Part shown: positions 16,765-21,975 of the stretch, piece after piece
Position numbering within the stretch: the first letter of the stretch is position 1
Layout of the letters: each line of letters opens with the position of its first letter
DNA from: Prolixibacteraceae bacterium
Lineage (GTDB): Bacteria > Bacteroidota > Bacteroidia > Bacteroidales > Prolixibacteraceae
NCBI GenBank assembly: GCA_014380255.1
Contig: JACMKG010000123.1
Span: forward strand, 1 to 21,975
Length of the DNA: 21,975 nt
Reading direction: 5' to 3'
Made by a program: the position numbers and the translations under genes
Notes under the pieces: model-generated
What the model was told of the DNA's origin: nothing
What the model saw: the letters and a program-made list of their open reading frames with translations, nothing else
Databases searched by the model: none

Positions 16765-17574
16765 TTACTTGCAGTCGTCGCCCAAATTTAGCAATTCAAC
16801 TTTCCTGAAATCAACCGAATGGCTTTCTGCCTGAAGTGATATAGAGCCTTTACTAAGCAGTTTATTTCCATCGGCAGGCAACAGTTTTACATAGCTCGGA
16901 TCACGCTCATCAAGTTGTGGTTTGCTGTATTCAAGTACAGGTTGCCCGTCAATCAGGTGACGGATAATCGAATCACCCTGCACTTCCACTTCAACGGTTA
17001 CCCATTGGTCACCATGATATGTTTTGGATTTTGAATTGGTGCAATGTACGGTCCACAACGAATCATTCATCACCACATTGGTTCCCGGGGTACATAAATT
17101 AAGGGTTGAACGCTCATCGGTACCGTTTCCTCCCAGCAGCTGAACTTCGATAGAGGTCGGGAAATCCTGGTTTTGCTCCATGCTTTCGGGGCTCTGACCG
17201 TGAATCATAATGCCGCTGTTGCGGAATGCCCATCCCGGACCTTCGGTTGCCTGATCGCCTACAAAGCGGTATTCAACACGGATCCTGTAATGCGAGTAAG
17301 GGTTCTTATAAAAGATATGCCCGAAACGATTGTCAAATTTTTCGTACTGATCATACCTCACTTTTAATAAACTATCTTCAACCCTGAATGTATTTCCATA
17401 ATTTTCATTCAATGGGAAACCTGTTATTTTGATATTCCAATCCTTCAAATCTTTTCCGTTGAATAACTGGATCCATCCCTCTTCTTTAGCTTCTTTAGGC
17501 TTGGGTGCAGAACACGACAGTGCGAATGCGAAGACCAACAAAAACATGACCGGCTTTACTGATAGTTTACTCAT
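16765..17574 (-). CDS. DUF1080 / 3-keto-disaccharide hydrolase-type lipoprotein
   Basis: A 269-aa secreted lipoprotein: a hydrophobic signal segment ends in ALSC with the lipid-bearing C21, followed by a Lys/Glu-rich linker. The mature part opens with GWIQLFNGKDLKDW (33-46), the hallmark of the DUF1080 concanavalin-like fold (PF06439), and continues with FRNSGIMIHGQSPE and SIEVQLLGGNG, typical of the same domain. Some members hydrolyse 3-keto-glycosides; the natural substrate here cannot be told from sequence. No sugar-utilisation genes flank it, so it is an isolated gene. A TATCTTTC sequence on the minus strand (17612-17619) resembles a -7 element, but no matching TTTG was found. Confidence 0.88.
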   Translation of the reverse strand: MSKLSVKPVMFLLVFAFALSCSAPKPKEAKEEGWIQLFNGKDLKDWNIKITGFPLNENYGNTFRVEDSLLKVRYDQYEKFDNRFGHIFYKNPYSHYRIRVEYRFVGDQATEGPGWAFRNSGIMIHGQSPESMEQNQDFPTSIEVQLLGGNGTDERSTLNLCTPGTNVVMNDSLWTVHCTNSKSKTYHGDQWVTVEVEVQGDSIIRHLIDGQPVLEYSKPQLDERDPSYVKLLPADGNKLLSKGSISLQAESHSVDFRKVELLNLGDDCK

Positions 17575-17664
17575 GATAACAATTAGGTTAGAGGTTTATG
17601 TAATTATGTCGGAAAGATAGCCTAAGAAATGGAGAAATTAATAGCCGGCGAGATATTTTTTAAA

Positions 17665-17698
17665 AACAAAGAGCTGGATTTATACCCGGCTCTTTGTT
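17665..17698 (-). terminator. Intrinsic terminator of the small lysine-rich gene
   Basis: AACAAAGAGC (17665-17674) and GCTCTTTGTT (17689-17698) form a perfect 10-bp stem around a 14-nt loop, followed on the minus strand by TTTTT-type sequence. It lies 42 nt after the stop of the 33-aa ORF and 90 nt before the DUF1080 start. It therefore separates the two genes and makes the small ORF its own transcription unit. Confidence 0.8.
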
Positions 17699-17740
17699 AA
17701 ACGAATAATTGGAATTGTAGGATTATCAGCATTAAGGACA

Positions 17741-17842
17741 TTATTTCTTGTCCTTCTTTGCTTTTTTTTCCAGTCTTTTTTCCTTTAATGTCTTGGTAGG
17801 TTCCTTTTTTTCGTTCTTTTTAGAATCTAATCCTTTTGCCAT
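17741..17842 (-). CDS. Lysine-rich 33-aa small protein
   Basis: ATG at 17842 opens a 33-codon frame beginning MAKGLDSKKNEKKEPTKTLK and ending in a KKAKKDKK-type tail before TAA. Sixteen of 33 residues are Lys, with no hydrophobic core, so it is basic and probably disordered, perhaps nucleic-acid or ribosome associated. From memory, short MAKG-type lysine-rich proteins with a similar KTLKEKR segment occur in other Bacteroidota, but I cannot check this here. Support comes from its context: a candidate promoter upstream (17887-17918) and a good terminator downstream. The poly-A/T composition means a chance ORF must be kept in mind. Confidence 0.6.
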   Translation of the reverse strand: MAKGLDSKKNEKKEPTKTLKEKRLEKKAKKDKK

Positions 17843-17886
17843 AGTACTAATTTTTTTGGGTTATTATTCTAATTCTCAATACGTAA

Positions 17887-17918
17887 GGTAAATAGAATTT
17901 AAAGCGGCATGCGTCAAA
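17887..17918 (-). promoter_or_regulatory. Candidate promoter of the small lysine-rich gene
   Basis: On the minus strand TTTG (17915-17918) is followed after exactly 20 nt by TATTTACC (17887-17894), a partial match to TTTG-N19-21-TAnnTTTG. It lies 45 nt upstream of the small ORF start. Spacing is right, but the -7 element is imperfect. Confidence 0.35.
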
Positions 17919-18035
17919 CGGCCACTGATCAAAAATACCAATTTAAACAATAGAACCATCGGTTTGACGAGCTAATAGTAATACTTTTTTTATTGATCTC
18001 TGATAGGTATGGAAGATGTTCTCGTTCTTCAGCCA

Positions 18036-18070
18036 TTCATTTTCCTTTTGCCTTTTCCCTTTTTTTACTT
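18036..18070. repeat. Polypyrimidine heptad array, part 1
   Basis: Five 7-mers of the type TTCATTT, TCCTTTT, GCCTTTT, CCCTTTT and TTTACTT lie in the divergent spacer between the small ORF and the TetR gene. It is followed at once by the palindromic element at 18072-18120. Strand asymmetry is extreme (nearly all pyrimidine on the plus strand). Confidence 0.6.
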
Positions 18071-18071
18071 T

Positions 18072-18120
18072 CTGTGGCCACGATGTATCGTGGCCTTACA
18101 GGCTCCCGTCCTGATAGGAC
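18072..18120. repeat. REP-like palindromic element
   Basis: GGCCACGAT (18076-18084) and ATCGTGGCC (18087-18095) form a 9-bp perfect stem with a 2-nt spacer, flanked by CTGT and ACAG that can extend it. A second small hairpin GTCCT-GAT-AGGAC follows at 18108-18120. It sits between two polypyrimidine heptad arrays. From memory, short palindromes of this look are dispersed in Bacteroidota intergenic DNA, but only one copy is present in this window. Confidence 0.6.
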
Positions 18121-18161
18121 ATCCATTCCGTTGATTAGCGATCCTACGTTGATCAGCACCT

Positions 18162-18237
18162 CGTCCCCTCGTGTTTTTTTGTCCCCTCGCCCCCTCATCT
18201 CCCTTTTTCCTTTTTCCTTTTTTCTCCCTTTTCGTCT
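18162..18237. repeat. Polypyrimidine heptad array, part 2
   Basis: A 76-bp tract that is almost purely C and T on the plus strand. CC dinucleotides recur every 7 bases over much of it (for example 18202, 18209 and 18216), with units such as TTCCTTT. Open frames through it (17993-18256 plus, and two on the minus strand) encode only low-complexity sequence and are not called as genes. Confidence 0.6.
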
Positions 18238-18291
18238 CATAAGAATTCAATATTAAAGGTGGTTTGCGTTGATTTGCGAAACAGTACAGTG

Positions 18292-18425
18292 ATTCCATAT
18301 ATTGAGACAAACTCTATATTAACTCTATATCTAGCCTATAACAACTCTATGCTGTTAGAATAAATTATAGCCCCACCATAGGGTTAATATAGAGTTAATA
18401 TAGAGTTTGTCTGATTTTATGGAAT
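18292..18425. repeat. Large imperfect inverted repeat with 11-bp internal periodicity
   Basis: The arms 18292-18330 and 18387-18425 match as reverse complements in 36 of 39 positions, around a 56-nt centre. Within the left half the phrase AACTCTATATT recurs with an 11-bp period (18309, 18320 and, degenerate, 18331 and 18342). No ORF lies inside. Possible readings are a long RNA hairpin, a miniature mobile element remnant or a protein-binding array. I see no target-site duplication or transposase link, so I leave it unclassified. Confidence 0.8.
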
Positions 18426-18481
18426 GCCTTTCAACAGTTAAGAACTATGCCATGAAGTGCCAATGATCGTCCATATAAAGT

Positions 18482-18502
18482 GAGGAAGATGAAAGATGAA
18501 AG
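18482..18502. repeat. Short GATGAAAG heptad array
   Basis: Three 7-mers GAGGAAG, ATGAAAG, ATGAAAG. The words are the complement of the TCTTTCA type at 16561-16588, indicating one dispersed word family. Further along, 18584-18604 holds TGATCAG-like heptads. Nothing else in 18426-18630 can be supported. Confidence 0.4.
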
Positions 18503-18630
18503 ACATTGGACTTATGACCAGGGTAGATAAACATTCCTTTCCGCCTAAGCGGATAAACAATCCTTCAGTCCTTCGGGAAGAAGTGATCAGTGGTCAGTCT
18601 CAGTTACCAGAGCCTCCCGGATCAGACCAA

Positions 18631-18662
18631 CAGTCCTTCAGTCCTTCAATCCATCAATCCAT
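18631..18662. repeat. 8-bp tandem array (CAGTCCTT x2, CAATCCAT x2)
   Basis: Two exact copies of CAGTCCTT are followed by two exact copies of CAATCCAT, an 8-bp period rather than the 7-bp period seen elsewhere. A single related CTTCAGTCCTTC lies at 18563-18574. It is located about 30 bp before the first TetR-type operator. Confidence 0.7.
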
Positions 18663-18691
18663 CAGGCCTACGGATAATAAGGCAGAAAAAA

Positions 18692-18721
18692 AACAAATTT
18701 AACCATGTGGTTAAATTTGTT
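18692..18721. promoter_or_regulatory. TetR-type operator 1
   Basis: AACAAATTTAACCA (18692-18705) and its exact reverse complement (18708-18721) flank a TG spacer: a 14-bp-arm palindrome with core TTTAAC-N6-GTTAAA. It lies just upstream of the candidate promoter of the TetR operon. The same core recurs at 18772-18789, with centres 74 bp apart, about seven helical turns. Autoregulation by the adjacent TetR is the natural inference. A terminator role is less likely because the stem is AT-rich and no T-run follows. Confidence 0.75.
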
Positions 18722-18731
18722 GGTTAAATGC

Positions 18732-18762
18732 TTGGTGGATTCAAAAGGAAGATTTAATTTTG
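18732..18762 (+). promoter_or_regulatory. Promoter of the TetR-efflux operon
   Basis: TAATTTTG at 18755-18762 is a perfect TAnnTTTG -7 element. TTG at 18732-18734 (three of four bases of TTTG) precedes it by 20 nt, the expected Bacteroidota spacing. Transcription would start near 18768, between the two operators and about 35 nt before the chosen TetR ATG. Confidence 0.55.
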
Positions 18763-18771
18763 ACCATTCGA

Positions 18772-18789
18772 TTTAACCACACAGTTAAA
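18772..18789. promoter_or_regulatory. TetR-type operator 2
   Basis: TTTAAC-CACACA-GTTAAA repeats the core of operator 1 with the same arm spacing but a weaker inner part. It falls just after the predicted transcription start and ahead of the TetR ATG at 18802, where bound repressor would block RNA polymerase. It also argues against the longer TTG start of the TetR ORF, which would place this operator in coding sequence. Confidence 0.65.
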
Positions 18790-18801
18790 CTCAAAAGTAA
18801 A

Positions 18802-19416
18802 ATGGAAACTAAAAAAGATACTACGGAAGAAAAAATCCTGGAAGCTGCCAAAAATGTATTTGTAGCCAAGGGCATGGAAGGGGCCAGGATGCAGGAAATA
18901 GCCGATGAGGCAGGAATCAACAAAGCCTTGTTGCACTATTATTTCAGAAGCAAGGAACGCCTTTTTGAGGCCATCTTTTCCGAAATCATCAAGTTTGCTT
19001 TTCCGAAATTAACGCAGATAGTCACGTCAGATGCCCCCATTGCTGAAAAGATTGAGCAGGTCATTGATGCTTATATCCAACTTTTGAAAAAGCATCCCTT
19101 TATGCCCGGTTTTGTGATGAAAGAGTTGAGCCGCGATCCTTCAGGCCTTATAAAGATGGTTTTAGATGTTGGGGTCAACCCTCAGGTAGTAATGGGTCAT
19201 CTTGAGCAAGCCATGGACCGGGGAGAAATTGTTAGAATGAAACCTCAGCACCTGGCCGTAAATATTGTCTCCATGTGCGTTTTCCCTTTTGCAGCAAGGC
19301 CCATTGTAAGCTATATCTTTTATAAAGATGACCCAAAGGCACTCAATGCTTTTTATGAAGAAAGGGCCGAGGTGATTAAGAAGTTTGTAACAGATGCCAT
19401 TGTTATCAAAAAATAA
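18802..19416 (+). CDS. TetR/AcrR family transcriptional repressor
   Basis: A 204-aa regulator. The N-terminal TetR DNA-binding domain reads EKILEAAKNVFVAKGMEGAR then MQEIADEAGINKALLHYYFRSKE, with the helix-turn-helix at about residues 28-47. The C-terminal ligand-binding part is variable, as usual. I chose ATG 18802; the frame also extends to a TTG at 18760, but that start would overlap the promoter and operator. It is the first gene of a plus-strand operon with tolC-, hlyD- and ABC-type genes, the usual context for local repressors of export systems. Two palindromes with TTTAAC-N6-GTTAAA cores around its promoter are likely its operators. The inducing ligand cannot be read from sequence. Confidence 0.9.
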   Translation: METKKDTTEEKILEAAKNVFVAKGMEGARMQEIADEAGINKALLHYYFRSKERLFEAIFSEIIKFAFPKLTQIVTSDAPIAEKIEQVIDAYIQLLKKHPFMPGFVMKELSRDPSGLIKMVLDVGVNPQVVMGHLEQAMDRGEIVRMKPQHLAVNIVSMCVFPFAARPIVSYIFYKDDPKALNAFYEERAEVIKKFVTDAIVIKK

Positions 19417-19423
19417 AATAGAT

Positions 19424-20692
19424 ATGAAGACAATAACATTTATGCTTCTGTGGCTGCTTTTCCCTGCCTGGGTATTGATGGCACAGGAGCCGGTTACATT
19501 GGAGCAGTGCCAGCAGTGGGCGCGCGAGAATCATCCCGTGCTCAGGCAGTCGCAGTTGTACCAACAGATGCTGGAATTAAAGAGTGCTTCCAATGCCACA
19601 GCCTACTTGCCCCAGGTTACCTTGAACGGGCAGGCCTCTTATCAATCGGATGTTACCAAAATAGGTCTTTCGCTGCCCAATATGACTATCCCGACGGTGG
19701 ATAAGGATCAATACAAGCTCTACCTGGATTTGAGGCAGACCATCTGGGACGGGGGACTAAGCAAGGCCCGCCAGCTGATCGATGAATCTGAAAATGCTGG
19801 CAATCAGCAACAGGTGGAAGTGGAGCTTTACCAAATCAGGGAAAACGTCAACCGTTTTTTCTTCACCTCCTTTTTAATTCAGGAGAATATTGAGATCCTT
19901 ACTCAAAAGACAGCCACCCTTTCTGAACGGCGCCGGATGATGGAATCGGCGGTAAAGAATGGTATGATGCTTTCATCGGAACTGGATCAGCTTTTGGCCG
20001 ATTTGATAAAAACCGACCAGATGATCCTGGAACTTAAAAGCAACCGGGAAATTGTGCTTTCAGCCTTGGCAATTATGACGGGTAAAGCGGCAGATCAGTT
20101 GCAGAGCCTTGAACTGGGAGATGAAACCATTTCCACAGATGGACTTCTGGCAAGACCTGAAATAGATCTGTTTTCCCGTCAAAGGGAATTGATGGATGCC
20201 CATTCAGAAATCCTGAAAAAACAGCGTAATCCGAAAGTATTCGGGTTTGGACAGGCCGGCTATGGCAAGCCGGGACTGAATATGCTGAACAATGAGTTTG
20301 ATACCTATTACTTGGTTGGACTGGGATTTAACTGGAGCGTGCTGGACTGGAAAAATACTTCAAGGCAGCGGCAGGTATTGAAACTTCAGCAGGAAATTGT
20401 ACTGAGCAAACAGGAAAGCTTTGTGCGCTCCATTGACATAGCCTCGGACCAGCAAAACAAGCAGATTATTCAGCTTAGTGAGTTGTTAAAGACCGATGAG
20501 CAACTGATCCAGGTACGCGGGCGCATTACCAAAACATCGGCCTCCAAAATGGAGAACGGCGCTATCACCACAGCCGACTATATCCAGGATTTGAATGCTG
20601 AAACAACCGCCAGGCTCACTCTTGAGACTCACCGCATACAGTTGAAAGAGGCCCGTGTGAAACTGGCAACTATCAAAGGAAATCAATACTAA
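19424..20692 (+). CDS. TolC-type outer-membrane efflux channel
   Basis: A 422-aa outer-membrane factor of the TolC/OEP family, forming the exit duct of a tripartite exporter. Start ATG 19424 gives a clean signal peptide (MKTITFMLLWLLFPAWVLMA, cleavage before QEP); the frame opens 10 codons earlier inside the tetR end, without a signal-like start. The family opening VTLEQCQQWARENHPVLRQS follows, with two long helical repeats. The second is marked by a VGLGFNWSVLDWKN strand region. It begins 7 nt after the tetR stop and ends 11 nt before the adaptor gene, so it is tightly operonic. It is slightly short for the family but looks complete. Confidence 0.9.
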   Translation: MKTITFMLLWLLFPAWVLMAQEPVTLEQCQQWARENHPVLRQSQLYQQMLELKSASNATAYLPQVTLNGQASYQSDVTKIGLSLPNMTIPTVDKDQYKLYLDLRQTIWDGGLSKARQLIDESENAGNQQQVEVELYQIRENVNRFFFTSFLIQENIEILTQKTATLSERRRMMESAVKNGMMLSSELDQLLADLIKTDQMILELKSNREIVLSALAIMTGKAADQLQSLELGDETISTDGLLARPEIDLFSRQRELMDAHSEILKKQRNPKVFGFGQAGYGKPGLNMLNNEFDTYYLVGLGFNWSVLDWKNTSRQRQVLKLQQEIVLSKQESFVRSIDIASDQQNKQIIQLSELLKTDEQLIQVRGRITKTSASKMENGAITTADYIQDLNAETTARLTLETHRIQLKEARVKLATIKGNQY

Positions 20693-20703
20693 AATCAAAT
20701 GCT

Positions 20704-21582
20704 ATGAATAAATTATCACTCATTGTCCTGGTCCTTTTGATGCTGTCAGCCTGCAAAAACGACCAAGAGCAATCGGATGCCTATGGCAATTTTGAGGCTG
20801 TTGAAACCATTGTTTCCGCCGAAGCGGCCGGTAAGCTGCTGAAAATGGAAGTCAGGCAGGGAGATCAGATGCAAGCAGGCCAGCTTGTTGCACTGATTGA
20901 TACCACCGAGCTTATCATCAGAAGAGAGCAAACCAAGGCACAGCTTTCAGCCAGCGAGACCAAAAAGCAGAATGTAACGGCCCAGATCAATGTGCTGAAA
21001 GAGCAGAAGAAAAACGTCCAGACCACCCAGGCGCGCCTTTCAAAGATGTTTGCCGATCGGGCAGCCACCCAGCAGCAGATGGATGATATCAACGGGCAGG
21101 TCAGTGTGCTGGATAAGCAGATCATTAGCACAAACACCCAGTTTCAGCTGATTGCAAGTGAGATGGAAGTAATTAAACGACAGCTGGACCTGCTGGATGA
21201 GCAATTGGCCAAATGCCGTGTCAGCAGCCCTATCAGCGGAACAGTGCTGGAAACTTACCTTGAAACCGGTGAACTGGTTACCCCGGGTAAGCCTATTTTA
21301 AAGATGGCCGATTTGTCGAACCTGGAATTACGGGCTTATGTGTCGGGCGAGCAACTGGAAAAGGTCAGGTTGGGAAATGATGTAAAAGTGCTCATCGATT
21401 CAGGAAGCGAAGAGATGCAATCCTTTACCGGGAAGATCAGCTGGATTTCTTCGGAAGCGGAGTTTACCCCACGGATCATCCAGACCCGCGAAGAAAGGGT
21501 CAAGCTGATGTATGCCGTTAAGATCGTGGTTCCCAACGACGGAAGGCTTAAGATAGGCATGCCGGGAGAAGTGAGGTTTTAA
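20704..21582 (+). CDS. HlyD/AcrA-type periplasmic adaptor lipoprotein
   Basis: A 292-aa membrane fusion protein linking the inner-membrane ABC transporter to the TolC channel. It starts with a lipoprotein signal ending LSAC (C17). A barrel/lipoyl half follows (VSAEAAGKLLKMEVRQGDQ), then a long Gln/Lys-rich coiled coil at about residues 75-165. The second lipoyl half (VSSPISGTVLETYLETGELV) and a barrel ending in GMPGEVRF complete it. Size and layout resemble the YbhG type of adaptor that works with two-part ABC exporters. The next gene, an ABC ATPase, follows after 172 nt. Confidence 0.9.
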   Translation: MNKLSLIVLVLLMLSACKNDQEQSDAYGNFEAVETIVSAEAAGKLLKMEVRQGDQMQAGQLVALIDTTELIIRREQTKAQLSASETKKQNVTAQINVLKEQKKNVQTTQARLSKMFADRAATQQQMDDINGQVSVLDKQIISTNTQFQLIASEMEVIKRQLDLLDEQLAKCRVSSPISGTVLETYLETGELVTPGKPILKMADLSNLELRAYVSGEQLEKVRLGNDVKVLIDSGSEEMQSFTGKISWISSEAEFTPRIIQTREERVKLMYAVKIVVPNDGRLKIGMPGEVRF

Positions 21583-21620
21583 GGAGGAGCAGTAGCATAA
21601 AACAGGGAACAGTGGTCCAT

Positions 21621-21655
21621 ATTTACAATTAGACGATTTACTATTTACTATTTGA
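21621..21655. repeat. TATTTAC heptad array inside the efflux operon
   Basis: Five 7-mers in a row: ATTTACA, ATTAGAC, GATTTAC, TATTTAC and TATTTGA. It lies in the 172-nt gap between the adaptor and ABC ATPase genes, and one unit (ATTAGAC) is identical to a unit of the 16634-16689 array. Confidence 0.6.
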
Positions 21656-21713
21656 TGCCGGGCCAGTCAATCTTTTAATTCTTAGAGGCTACCATCCTTT
21701 ATCCCTCAAACAT

Positions 21714-21748
21714 AACTTGGAACTTGAAATTTCAAACTTTGAACTACT
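21714..21748. repeat. AACTTGA heptad array (inverse of the GTTTCAA family)
   Basis: Five 7-mers (AACTTGG, AACTTGA, AATTTCA, AACTTTG, AACTACT) end six bases before the ABC ATPase start. Read on the minus strand they are the same words as the arrays in the trp operon at 3613-3654 and 4261-4288. Confidence 0.75.
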
Positions 21749-21754
21749 AAAGAG

Positions 21755-21975
21755 ATGATAAAAGTTGAGCATATCAGCAAATTCTACAAAGAGGTAAAGG
21801 CTGTAGATAACCTCTCGTTCGAGGTGCAGAAGGGAGAACTGTTCGGGCTTATTGGCCCTGACGGGGCGGGTAAAACTACCCTGATGCGAATTCTGATGAC
21901 CCTTCTTATCCAGGATGATGGTCGGGCGACTATGGCGGGCCTTGATGTGGTAAAGGATTACAAGCAGATACGAAA
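21755..21975 (+). CDS. ABC transporter ATPase subunit (5' part only)
   Basis: ATG at 21755 opens a frame that runs off the right edge after 73 codons. It reads MIKVEHISKFYKEVKAVDNL with an A-loop tyrosine (Y11) and then Walker A GPDGAGKTT (34-42, K40). This is the start of an ABC nucleotide-binding domain; signature motif and Walker B lie outside. The GPDGAGKTT variant and the TetR-TolC-HlyD context suggest a YbhF-like drug/cation exporter ATPase, with YbhS/YbhR-type permeases expected downstream. Confidence 0.92.
   Translation, partial: MIKVEHISKFYKEVKAVDNLSFEVQKGELFGLIGPDGAGKTTLMRILMTLLIQDDGRATMAGLDVVKDYKQIR

Noticed and set aside
17993..18310. Overlapping ORFs on both strands in the polypyrimidine region
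   Set aside because: They encode only low-complexity Lys/Glu/Arg or Phe/Ser/Leu runs imposed by the CT-rich repeats.
18292..18425. Invertible promoter bounded by inverted repeats
   Set aside because: No good promoter is seen in the 56-nt centre, no recombinase gene is nearby, and the adjacent operon has its own promoter. Kept only as an unclassified inverted repeat.
18496..18702. 68-codon plus-strand ORF before the TetR gene
   Set aside because: Its second half is a translation of the 8-bp repeat array (SFSPSIHQSIR), it ends inside operator 1, and it has no recognisable domain or start region.
18760..18801. Upstream TTG start adding 14 residues to the TetR protein
   Set aside because: It would place the -7 element and operator 2 in coding sequence, and the family begins near the ATG at 18802.

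Overview
The window looks like a chromosomal segment of a free-living, prototrophic Bacteroidota bacterium. The strongest marker is a complete 2512-codon sprA, the giant outer-membrane translocon of the type IX secretion system, which is confined to this phylum. Bacteroidota-type promoter elements (TAnnTTTG) and AT-rich ribosome entry regions without clear Shine-Dalgarno sequences agree with this. Nothing in the window (no integrase, transposase or tRNA) points to a mobile island.

Region 1 (1-6222, minus strand) is a tryptophan operon read trpE-trpG-trpD-trpC-trpF-trpB, with trpB running off the left edge. Its 5' leader is the most interesting part of the window. It encodes two successive Trp-rich leader peptides, 19 aa with W-L-P-W-W and 22 aa with W-W-W. 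Each is followed by its own intrinsic terminator, all ahead of trpE. This reads as two ribosome-mediated attenuators in series, and both offer mutually exclusive RNA pairings that fit the classical model.

Region 2 (6223-17842, minus strand) holds a SAM-dependent methyltransferase of unknown substrate, then sprA, ruvA (13 nt upstream of sprA, which has no ATG start), pdxA (vitamin B6 synthesis), a DUF1080 lipoprotein probably acting on glycans, and a 33-aa lysine-rich small protein with its own terminator.

Region 3 (17843-18801) is a gene-free divergent spacer of about 960 bp. It is full of repeats: polypyrimidine heptads, a palindromic element, a large 39-bp-arm inverted repeat and an 8-mer array. 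It ends with two TetR-type operators around a good Bacteroidota promoter.

Region 4 (18802-21975, plus strand) is a drug/solute export operon: TetR regulator, TolC-type outer-membrane channel, lipid-anchored HlyD-type adaptor, and the beginning of an ABC ATPase. Permease genes are expected beyond the right edge.

A second theme runs across the window. Many intergenic gaps, including gaps inside operons, carry degenerate short-word arrays with a strict 7-bp period. The words differ from locus to locus (GTTTCAA, CTGGCTA, ATTAGAC, TATTTAC, TTCCTTT), and one family recurs at three loci. These resemble in principle the heptanucleotide short tandem repeats described in cyanobacteria.
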